Source: Camarhynchus parvulus
Taxonomy: Eukaryota; Chordata; Aves; Passeriformes; Thraupidae
NCBI RefSeq assembly: GCF_901933205.1
Contig: NC_044573.1
Location: forward strand, 87,192,546-87,256,545
Direction: 5' to 3'
Length of the DNA stretch: 64,000 bases
The notes under the pieces are model-generated. The model saw nothing but the letters and a program-made list of their open reading frames with translations, was not told where the DNA came from and made no database searches. Below are positions 10,901-22,900 of the stretch, piece by piece. Made by a program: the position numbers and the translations under genes. Each line of letters starts with the position of its first letter. Position 1 is the first letter of the stretch.

Positions 10901-13900
10901 ATATATGGAAAATATGACCTGACATCCTGTGTGAGTGTCTTTACCATTGAGTCCAAGTACACATGCAAACAGACATGAAACTGGGCCAGCAAACTAAAGT
11001 TTCTGCACCATTTCTTTTTTTAATGTTAACTTCTCCCTCATTTTTATTCTAAAAATCCTAAAAATCAGATTATTCTTGGGCTACTTTAAATTTGTTGCCA
11101 TTCTTAAACTTAGGCAGTGAAGTTGTTCTGTGGGGTAGGGGTTCAAGGGAAACCCTTCATATCCAAATGGCATTTGTAGGCTTGCACCATCCTCACATGA
11201 GAGAGAGAATCTGACCCAGAGCAAGCATCTCCTCAGCCTGGGGTTCTCATCACCATTCTCATGGGGCTGGCTCTGCCCTCTGTGTCCTGTCTCTCACTCC
11301 ATCACACTGTGGTGCCTCTAGCCTGCACTGTGTGTTCCTGTCCCTGTACCAGGCACTTCATTTCTACTACACAGGACCAAGATAAGTCTCTCAGTTCAAG
11401 CTGTGCCCCTTCCACTACTAGGCACTTTTTCAGTTTGGTCTCAGTACCTGACCTGCTTAAAATAAAAGGTGTGAGTTTAAGGTTTTATGTACTTTGTAAA
11501 TGAGAACAGATTTTCTAGCAATGGATTGGATCAAATAAAAGAAGTCAATATTGTATCCACAGCTTTATTATATTACTTTGAATATTATTTAAAATTTGTA
11601 AATGATGACAAACCGTCTTCTCTTTGCAAAGCATATTTTTGTTCTTCAATTGAATTGTGTCATGTAACCATATCCCTTAAGCATTCATAAGCATTAATGA
11701 AATTATAATTTTAATGGTGAGTTCTAGGTAATAGATGCAAGGCAGAAGACAGTGTTGGATGTAATAGAATAATCCAGGTCCTGGCTGACGAATACCCAGA
11801 ATTTAGAAACTGTGTCTGCACTACAGACAATATCTGTAGCATCACAACTTTGCTTGGGAAAGCATGCAGCATTAACAAAGGTAACTGAACATAAAGTTGT
11901 AATTATGAACACCAAACCCAGTAACTTTTAACCACAATTTTAAGTGGACTCGACTTTCTTTGCATGTTCTCAAGTCTGATAAATGCCCCCAAAAATTAGT
12001 CTTGTCTTTTCTGTGATATTCATGCTCCAGCATGCATATGAAAGAAATGCCACAAACAAAAGCAATAAAATGCGTGTGAGAAATTCAAATGGCTTCTAAA
12101 ATTCTTGTTGAATCCACTGGAAAGCAAGAGTGAATACACAATATGTGTTGAGGCTTACTCAATGCCCAGGGAAATTTGAGAGCCACTGCATCTACATTGT
12201 GTATATAGCCACATTCAGTAACTTCTGAATGGGAGGATGAGTGCATGGGGATGCACCTCTAGGGGTGCAGTTGTGCCACATTGTGTTGCAGGAGGACCTT
12301 CACTACATCTAGGAGAGGTTACTGGATGTGTGAAACATAGTCACCACCTGCATAAAGCTGTATATCATATATAGAGTGCATCTTATAAAAATTCTGTTGT
12401 AATCAATTGGCCAAGCTTCCCTCAATTTATTTTTATTTTTCTGAGAACTCTTATCCGTGCAGAAAGTCTATCTCTGTAATTGAGAATTGCTTAGTACATG
12501 AAGAAGTTGCAGTTTCTGGTCCAAAGTCTCCTGGCACAGTGATTAGCAAAGCTGATACAAGAGAGATAAAATCAGCCAGTGAATGAGAGCCTGCAAAGTG
12601 AGTTTCACAGTGATTCCTGGCGCTCATCCATCACACCCCACTGGCATCACACAGCATTCATCATAGTACTAGACTGGACATTCATATTGTACTAGACTAT
12701 ATGGCCTTATTGCAGAGGGAATAGTAACATCCTGATCTACCCCAAACTCCTTCCCTCAAACAAGAAGGATGGATATCTGAAGCCTAATGTTGATGTCATT
12801 GGAACAGTTGCTTTTGCTTATAGCAAAATAACATAATATTATATTTTTTTGCCAATTGAGATTACATTTCTCACCACTATAGAAACAAGTTTGGATAGAC
12901 TTAGTGTTGAGTTTACCAACAAGGGACAGCATATGGTGTTGCTAGGCACTTTCAGGAGTAATTCTCCCTATCTATCTTAAATTACTATTTTAGGTAATGA
13001 ATCAACCATCTTCTGGAATTGTCATTCTCTCTTTAAAAATGATGCATTTGCTTAAGATGATAATCCATGATATGTCCAAGCTGTAGGTGGTTAAAATTAT
13101 GCAAAGTTAAACTCTTTATACAGTAATTTTAGTGAGGATTTTTTACTACTGTTTGGCAGCTGAACTGTTAGAGTGGACTGTATTATACAGCTAACAGCAC
13201 ACAGTAAACATGAGGAAGATTCATTAGTTTGTAAGACTGGAATTATTATGTGTTTACACACAGCTCAGAATTAAACTACGGCTGTTTCACTCAATGTAAT
13301 GCATTCAGACAAGCACGCTTTTCCTGAGTTTTTGCGCTGTGATGATGATCCACAATCCATTCGATTTATAACTCTGTTCGTACCTATTTCTGCAGACTAT
13401 TTGGCGTCTCTCTCGAGGTCAGACCCTGAGCTGGGTGTCAGGCCCCCCAGGAGCCCCGGAGAGCAGAGGAGCCCTGAGGATTTGGGGAGCTGCGTCGTGG
13501 CGAGGCGGCGCTGCCGGGAGCAGCCGCGCTGCTCGGCCGCGCACAGGAGCTTCCAGCGGGGCTGCCAGGCACCTGCAGGCACCTGCAGCTCCCCCCGGCC
13601 TGCCAGGTGTCTGCTGGCCTGGAAAGAGCTGAGGACAACGCCCCTGGGAAGGTGCACGTGCCCAGAGCCGCGTCAGACGAGATGCATTAAAATCTGGAAG
13701 GGAATATTTAACAACCCTTGTTTACAACACTCGCAGGAGAGCCAAGCCTCGGGAGCTGGCGACAATGATGGCAGTGATGATGACTATAATGCTGATGTTG
13801 ATGGTGAGAAAAATCCGGTCACTGACACAAGTTAGTGCTCTTCCAGCAGCCTAATGCTTTCTACAGAGCAGTAGTGTCCCCAGCCTACAAAAAGGGATTT

Positions 13901-16900
13901 TTGCCCATTTGCAATTCAACATTGGAAATATGATGATTTTAGGAGGTTTATTATAAATAAATTCAGAATCTGATACAATATGATAGCCTGAGTGCAAATA
14001 CTGTTGTTCTTCAATGTGTTGATTTGATACAACCTGATCTAAATCCATAATTTTCAGTTTCTCACTATAACTAGAAGCAGTATAAGACCAACAAAAATAA
14101 TTTACTAATAGCAAGAATTGTCTGCTAGCCTTGACTCTAGGTCGTGGCAAGCAGTTAGTTGAACTTGAAAACTGGTCCATTGATAAACACATTAAGGCCC
14201 CTGGCTTTTATGTATTTACAAGAAATCTGACTTTATAATGCACTGAGAAGCTCTAAAAACTTTTACTGAGTCCACAGGATCTTTAAATATGTAAAAAATG
14301 CTAGAAGCAGCCTTTGATAAACTGTGCTTTGACTCCAAAACTTATGAATATATGTAATAGTGAATTTAGAATTTGTTAATGGGTTCTATTTGGTCAAACT
14401 AATTTGTTTTATTCTTGTTTATTTTTACTCCTGGCACTATGCCAGCATGACAGCCAATACTTTAAAGTTAAAAAGCTAAGATGTGTGTTATTCACAATTT
14501 ATGCCTGTACCTGTATCTTTTTTTTCTAGACAATATTAGTATGGAAACAAAATTACAATGGGGTTTATCTGCTCTCTCCAAACAAGGTAAGTCTAAATTT
14601 ACTTATGAATCCTAATAAATAATTTTAGCTCAATTTTCAGACAGTGTACAACATACCTTCAGATTAAAATTAATACTTTTCATTGAAATGGATGAGCAAG
14701 GAGTTAATAGGCCAAACATATCTTTAGTTAAGGTACTGGGTAGAGAAGAACCCAAAAATGTAACAGGTAAGAATCAAGTCATATAAATGTAAATCAGGTA
14801 ACAATCATGATTCTGTCAAACTTACAGAGGCAAATCTTATCCCACAAGCATTTTAGGGTCTAGAATTTTCTAGATATCTTCAGAAAGTTTATTTCAGTCT
14901 CGAAGTATCTAAACTGATGTTAAAAGCACAAAAATGCCATTTATATTCTCTTCTTCATTACTGATTACTTAGCCTAGCATAAGATTGCACACTGGAGATT
15001 TCAGCTGTTTCAGGAGAGTTGCTTGTGAGCAGTGCAAGCAGTGCAAGAAAGAAGTACGAAGTTACTCAATAGGCTAAAAATAAGCAAGAGAGGAGGAAGA
15101 GCTGGATCAGAGTTTTGGGAATCAAGCTTGATTTACTGGAATTATGTAGACAGGACACCCACCAGTCGTCACTTAAGAAAAATTTTCTTGAGATTTTATT
15201 TTAAAAACTGTTATTGGTTTTAGCGCACACAACAAACAGGAGCTGTTTGGATGTGAACAGGGAGTGTGTTGAAGATGAAGTGTGTAACAAACAGCTGTCC
15301 CTGTACCTGAAAGTTTGCTCAGTAAATAAGAAGTGCAACGTGGAAGGATGTCAAGCAGCCATAAGGTTCTTCTATGGAAACATGCCTTTTGAAGTTGCCC
15401 AAATGATGATTTTTTGTGACTGCATCCAGCATGATGAATCCTGCCACAGAGCCAAGGAACTTCTCCATGGCAAGCCCTGTGCAGATACTGTAATTCCACC
15501 CCCATCATGTTTGAATGCAGTCCAGATGTGTGAAGAGAATGAATTATGCAGGTGAGTGGAAGTACTTTGCCCACTAAGGTTCTTTTTAATAATGGTTTTG
15601 TCAAACCATTTTTATTATACTCTATATATCCCAGCCATAACAAAATTATTTTCTGCAGTGTACCTGCTGTGTTTGACATGGTCACAGATGTTTGGATCAA
15701 CTGTGGTAATTCCAGAAGTAATCCCACAAGTAAACTGAAATGATTAATTTTCAGAAAGGTTTGAAATCTAATGTGGGCTTCTCTTCTGCCTGTATCATGG
15801 TACTTAACACCATTTCTGCTGGACAAACTATGCCACTGTGTATTTTCATTACCCCTTTCTTCAGATAACACCTGCCTGTCTGCACCTTTGCCCTCCAGCA
15901 GTTTGCCCAAGTTGTGCAGCAGACCAGACAAAGTTTGTTTGGTAAACGTAATTACCTTTCCAAGGCAGAGTCTGACCCTTTGTACACAACAGGCCATGCA
16001 ACCAGCTTGGCCTGTTCAAAAATCTTATACCTTATTCTCTTCATCTCAAAAGATACTCCAAAAAGCTTTCAAAAATCTGGCCTGAAATGTGCACAGACCA
16101 CCAAACTCATGAAGGATAATGCCTTTTCAACATTTCATTTTATATTTTTCAAACATGCAACAGGATTACCCATATTTGTATTTCAACCTAATTGCCTCCT
16201 TTTAAGGACAGTCAATTGGCCCACTTTGTTTTTCAGTGTGGTCACCTTGTGGATTAGAGTTGAATTTTACCTCAAAGCTGTGCTCAAGTGAACCTTCAGT
16301 CAATAAACCAAGAGGCCAAGAGATGATTTTGGTTTTGTGCAGATTATTCAGATTGATGTCAGTGAGAACAGCCAAAGGGCTATAAATGTATGTCTGTACA
16401 TGTATAGACATGTAATGTCATTATGGCTGAATTCCCCATCATTTCAGGAACATTAATGTTTCCTGGCACTGACAATAAATGCATATAATTAGCAAAATTA
16501 GTCTGTGAATTATGGCTAGTCACATCCATAAATCAGGAGGTGAATGAAAATAATTTCATTGGAACAGAGGTGGCATCTGCTTTGAGATCTTTGCTTGTGT
16601 AATAAAAATATTTACAAAAATTTTCTAGCCAGTATTATAACAGTCCATGCTTTTCCATGTGAGCTGCTTGTGGCTACACAATCTCAACAGCAAATTAATA
16701 ACACATATAACATATATGTTATTATATGTTATAACATATAATAACATATATGATTAAGGAAGAATATTTTAATAGCTTAAGGTACTCTATACTAGACTTT
16801 ACCTTTATCATCCCCTAAAATTTAATATGATAGATTTGTTTTTAACAATTATCTACATATTTTTTAGTTAATTTATAATGGATATTTTCTATTGTCATAT

Positions 16901-19900
16901 AGAGTGCATTAAAGGCCAATTTTATTCCATCCCAACAACAAATAAATGGAAATAATTTGAGATTACTGAACTGGGTAACAAGTTAATTCTTCGTGTAATT
17001 TATCTCTACTATCAATTTATCTTTAAGTTCACTGTGCTTTTTCCTGAGCCTTTGACATTTTATATTGTGTTAGCACTTCGGGGGGCAAGGGGTTGACATT
17101 GGATGTAGATTATTTAATGCTAAATAAGTTGAATGTTTATTCTTCCTTCACACTGCTCGAAAACGGATCCACTAGAACAGCACATGGTGTGGTTTCATTG
17201 GGATGACTGGTCTAATTCCTGTATTCACATTTCTTCTCTGAGTATCTGAGAGTGTTGGAATTCACATTGTGTTTTCTGGACTCTGGGAAGCAGGTGCTGG
17301 GTAGAAGTGCAGTTGCTTTTTCTCAAAATCTGAGCAGAATTTATGTCAGCTATCAGTGAATATTGCAATTTTTAAGGCTTAAATGGTACCATGGAAATAC
17401 ATTCCTTTAGTGATGTTCATGAAATGTCTTTTTATGAAATCATGTTTGTTAAAGTGTCATTGTGCACTTCTTTTGTTTTTCTTTTTTTTTTTTCTTTTCC
17501 CTACCAGGAAAAAATACACAACTTTTCGGTCAAAGTGTTGGAGACATGTAACAAAAAAATGTTATAATGATGAAGCTTGTCTAGAAACTTTGCTCAAGGA
17601 TGACGTGCCCTGTTCTGCCACCACAGATTGCAAAGCAGCCTATGTCAGCAGCTGGGGCACGATGCTGATCACAGAGTGCACCTGCCAAAATGTGCCTCCC
17701 TTGGAGCTGCCTTTGTGTGAGCTCTTCCACCACATGCTGCACAGCAAATCCTGCTTCAGGGACTTACGTGAGTAACACAACTTTACGGAATAAAGTTTAG
17801 TTTTAAAGAGAATTAAGATCCTAATTTACATCAAATCTTTGCTACCACTGGTTTCAGCAAGATCTGTAGCTCTGGGTTTTTAAAAACACAAATCAAAACA
17901 AAAATTGAACATAGAGTTTTCTTCCTCTGGTATTGGGAAAAATAATAATAGTAGTTAACCAATGAAATTGATTACATGTTTCATTACCTGAATTTTCTGA
18001 AATAAAGAAATAATTTCTAGAGTCTATATTAATATGCAGATTAGAAAAGTTCAAAGTCATCCTGTTCCTGGCTTAATGTTGTACCTCGGTACACTGTTTT
18101 TACAAATAATACAAAGTAGCATTTGGGTTTTTTTCCTTTTCTTCTTGAAGTCTGAATATTAGTAAACCTTAGTAAACACATATTTAGCAACAGAATTCAT
18201 TCTGCAGAAAATAGCTTCAATTATTTAAAGGAGGCTTTAGGATTTGGTCTTCAGTAAAAACACTGGGCGTAATTGAGATGAAATATAGGTACTTTCTCAG
18301 ATCCAGTAATGACTTTCATGTACCTAATTAGGTAAATATTTTTGTCAAATATACATGTCTTTGCCAAGCCTTTGGTTTAGAGAATTGTTAATGCAATAAA
18401 TACGCAATATGGGAGCAAATATTAATATTTCAGCATGAATCTGCAAAGTGCCTTCAAAGCAGAGCTCTTCTTTGTCCCCACTTATTGTGTCCTGGGTCAC
18501 ATCACAGAGTGGTTCTCTATCATGGGGTGGTTCCTGGTGTCCTGCAGTATAAACTGAACCTGGAGGTTCATCTGCAGCCTCTGCAGTGCTCCAGCTGCAT
18601 GCGGACGTCTCGTCCATCAACCAGATAAAAGACCAAAGTATTCTCTTCTCAAATCTCTGACTTATCACCCCAACTATTTTGCAATATAAATCCTCTTAGG
18701 ATATGTTACTCACTGGTGCATCATGCCCTGTGCCAGCTATCTTCTTCATGTATACTCCAAAATTATGTATATTCTTAAACTAACTTGGGAGAGGTAATGA
18801 TACCTAAAGATCTCAATGAAAAGAAATGGTTCTTTCATAGTTTTACCTGATGGACAGTGTTTTGAAAACATATATGGATTGTACGCATGCATTTCATTGA
18901 ATGAAGTAGCTACACTTTTAGTTCTAGAAACCAAAATAGTACCACTGATAAGGGTGTCTTTTTTTTTTCATGTCACTCAAAGGCTACCCAAAAATTAAAA
19001 TCAAGTTGCTGAAACATTGCTCTTAGTTTAGTTAATCATTACTCAAATCCAGACTCTGAGAAAATATTAAAAACCTTGTAACAACTTGTAAATCTTGTAA
19101 AATCTTGTAACTCCCCTGGAAAAGTGATAATGTAACACACTTAGACTTGAGACTTCTAGAACTGATTTTGCTGATGAATATTATTTACTTGCTTGCTTTA
19201 GGGCTGAATTTAACAGTCCAAATGAGTGAGCACATCATCATGTAAGTTATTTCTTAACCTATAAAGCAAAAAAATGATCCTCATGTCTGAATAATCAAAT
19301 AATTGCTGACGAGCTTTTGCCATTCCCTGAAGCAGTCTCAAGATAAAATGGCTAGAGGTTTTTTGTGATTGAAACTTCCCTAACCTAATTGGGACTGAAG
19401 AATGGAAACTTACTTTTCTTGTATTGTGCAACAATTTCCTGGCAATTAAACAAAAGAGAATTTAGGGATCCAGAGCCTTTGGTGGATCAGTACCTACTCT
19501 ACAGACCACTTCCAGCTTATTGTTATTTTTGCTTTTTTTTGCTTTTCCCTAGATGTCTAGTTGTGACGCAGCTAAACTGATGATGGTGATGATTATAGGT
19601 TTTATTATAAACCATATTTTTAATGCCATTCTCTGCGTGGCAGCACAGAGATGTGGAGTGATTACTGTACAGTGCCCACCCAACCCATGTGCTGAATTAT
19701 TCCTCTGGCCTGCGGGTGATCTTTGGCTGACTTTCACTCTTACAATGGCAACGATCTGTAACTCGGAAACATTTCTGGATAGCAAATACCCAGGGTTTGA
19801 GAAGGGGATCTTTGCCTCCAGAACTGGTGTGAACAGATCCACGAGTGGTGTTTACACCATCTCACCTTCCTACCCTTGCATGGCACTGCCTTTGCTCCAA

Positions 19901-22900
19901 GCGCTTGTTCTCAAGGCCGCGCTCACAGTGAAAGGACTGCGGACTCAGTAAAAGGCAAGAATTGTGGCTGACTGCTGCTGTGTGAAGCAGAAGCACAGCG
20001 TGGATCATTGCCAATGTAAGATCTGTGTCTCTGCAGGAATAAGAAAAAATGTCAGTGAGGGAAAGAAAAAATTTACATTTCCAAAATACTTTAAGTCTGG
20101 GTTGTACTTTTGAATCTCACAGAAAAAAACCAAAATAACAGGTAGGTTTAGTCCACTGTTATTTGGACAGTGTTCCAGGCTGCCAATGTGTGCCTTTATT
20201 ATATTGCAAAAATTTCTCATCTTGCTGTTCATGTGAGTGAGCAGATTGTATGGTTTAGCCTTCTACTCTGTAAACTATAATACTTAAGTAAACCTCCTAT
20301 TTTTCATTTCAACCAAAGAGATGTATTTTCAGATATATTAATAAAATTATGCCCACTGACAGGACAGGACTTCCTGAAAAAGTCTGTTGAAGTCTAACAA
20401 CGCAGCTGGAGAATAAACTCTGCCTTGTGGAAATTACTTCAGACTGCTACCCCTTTCTCACCACTTCTGTATTGGTTTGGTGAACCCAATTCTTTTGGTG
20501 GGCCTATTTTTAAAACAGTTTATGTGAAAAGAAAATTTAAGCTCTTTTGTGGCAGAGAATATTTTCAAAGCATGCTTGTCATCCATAAGAAAAACTGAGG
20601 TGGAACAGGAAGAACTATTATGCACTCATTCAATTTGTTAATCAAATATCAGTAAACAGTATTTTTAAATAGCTCCCTTTTTAAATTATGTGGCAGTTAG
20701 CAAAATATCAAACAATATTCACTTATATTATTATTTTAAAGTAATATTTTAAATGGATATTTTCTTTCCAATATCCAGGTAAAATTTCTATTCAGAAGAA
20801 GGGTTTTCACTGGGTAAATACAGAAATGCCAGGGGAAAAGATTTCTGGAGCACAGCTCCATTCTTCTGCAATTAATGGTGAGTTTGGGCAAGTCACTCCA
20901 TGATTTCCACAGCACTGCTCTCCTTGGGTGGGTTCAGGCAAGTGAGCTCGACCTGTTGCTCCTTCATTTGGTCTGGAAATCTCCCTACCTGTTTGGCTTA
21001 GCTTATATATCCACAAAATAAAGTTAATCAGACTGAATCAATTACCCTGACAAATGGTTTTGAAATAGATGTCCCACAATCACTGTATTATAATTGGGGA
21101 AAATTAAGCTATTAAGCCTGCCAGAGCCTGACTCTCTGTACAGTCATTAGAGAGTAGTAGCCATAATGTGTAACACAAATTATTATCTTTGATGTCACAC
21201 CTACTTCTATCTCTCTTGACTTTCTGTAGTAGTTACAGCAACAAAATTAGAAGCCACAGTAAGTGGTCTGAGAAGGAGCTTGTGTTACACTCCATCAGAC
21301 TCTACCTTCTTACACAACAGGAGGGCACACAGCACCACTTGGGCTGAAGAGCTGCAACTTTTATTTCTTTTATTTCTTTTATTAGAGCCGCTGCTTTTCT
21401 TTCCATGCATTTACATTAAGAAATTAAGCAACATAAAGCTAAAGGATATTGAATTAATATACAAATGTTTTCATTGCTGAAATAATATTATTTTATATTT
21501 CCTTTTGAGGGGCCCAATTACAGAGTGAGAACTATAAAGAGCTTAATGCACAAATATCACCTCTAATGAGAATGACCTGCTCTACCTTGTGCAGGGCAGA
21601 TTACAATTCTCCAGGCTAATACTACAAATTAGTTCCCAGAACTGTTCCTACAGAACACTTCTGACTGTGAAAAAAATAATTCAATATCTGCATGCAGTAG
21701 AAAATGAAGTGACTTCTAACTCTCCATCCTTCAACTATTGCTGAAGTGGGCAACCTGGATAGGGGATAAAAAGGATATAAAAATGGATTAAGGAAATGGG
21801 ATTCCTGAGACCTGTGTATGCATAATTAAGCATTTGGCTGTTAGCATTAAAGTTCCTTAAGAATCATGCATGTCATCCAAGTGTTCTGTGTAGCCAAAGA
21901 AAGTCAGGGACCCTCAAAGGAAGAGTAGTCCAATCTTTTTGGACTGCATTTGCTGAAAGTATTGACTTCTCCTTGCCAATTGCAGAGGGAGTCTGAATCC
22001 CTCATTGGAACGAGACTCTAGAGGTTAAATAATGCAAGCCATAATACAAGAAATGCTGCACTAAGTGAGAAAATGCAAAATGTGAGATATTGCACCCCTG
22101 TGACTAGTTCTAACTGCAGACACTTTCAGTGGGTAAAATGCATTTTACATTTCACTTAGAAATTCAGATAAATATTTGCAAGAAGCAGCCTGCACCCAGT
22201 TAATTCCGTTCACATTGAAGTCTGAATACTTTCCAAAAACCATTCCTTGAAGTCTTAACAGAATTTTGGATAGCTTTAGAAAAAGAAAAAGAATGCTGAC
22301 CAGCCTAAACCATACAATAAAATATTCTTTCTATTGTAGCTGTCATGTACATGAGATGGGAACTTTAAGCCATGAAAGTCTCATAGGAAGTCAGGTCAAG
22401 AAGAAGAATTTGATTCAGGATATCTGCCTGATGGTAAAAACCATACTGCAAATTGTTTCATAAATCCCACTGCCAAAAATCTAACTCAGTGTCCTAGATT
22501 CAAATGCTAATAAATGTACATTACTCAGGCTGCAAAGGGAATTATCATCTTTACAAAATATTTATCTTTAATGAAATCAAATCCCAAAAAGAATTCAGGG
22601 CACAGAGGCAAAACAGTTAAGTTGTCAAGTATGGCCTTTCACGCGTGTGAAGACTTTTGAAGGCATTTGCTTCTTGGCTATTTTCTGCTCAAAAAATATG
22701 AGATAAAGTCTGCTGATGTCTCTACATTAAAACCTCAGAAGAATCCTTTACTTAGTTTGTCACTGAAAGATACAAGGAACTCTTTAACCAGATGAAATGA
22801 ATGGCCATCTACAGATGAACATGCTCAGAAGAAACTCAGCATGCCTTCAGCTTTTTTTAGGTTTATACTTAAAAATATAGCTTACTGTTTAAAAAAACAG

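Larger units (their letters stand above)
6495..11727 (+). other. GFRAL intron 2
   Basis: A 5.2-kb phase 1 intron that splits D1. It contains the CR1 copies listed separately. The GC-richer stretches at 8500-8800, 9060-9800 and 11,220-11,480 were not recognised. Confidence 0.7.

Noticed and set aside
15173..15997. Longest frame of the window, 274 codons on the minus strand
   Set aside because: It runs antisense through GFRAL exon 5 and its flanking introns. The plus strand carries the conserved ten-cysteine D2, and the minus product has no recognisable domain.
19553..19951. 132-codon plus-strand frame with a hydrophobic start, in a GFRAL intron
   Set aside because: No family recognised and no good acceptor/donor pair in phase with exons 6 and 7. 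The neighbouring exons join correctly without it.
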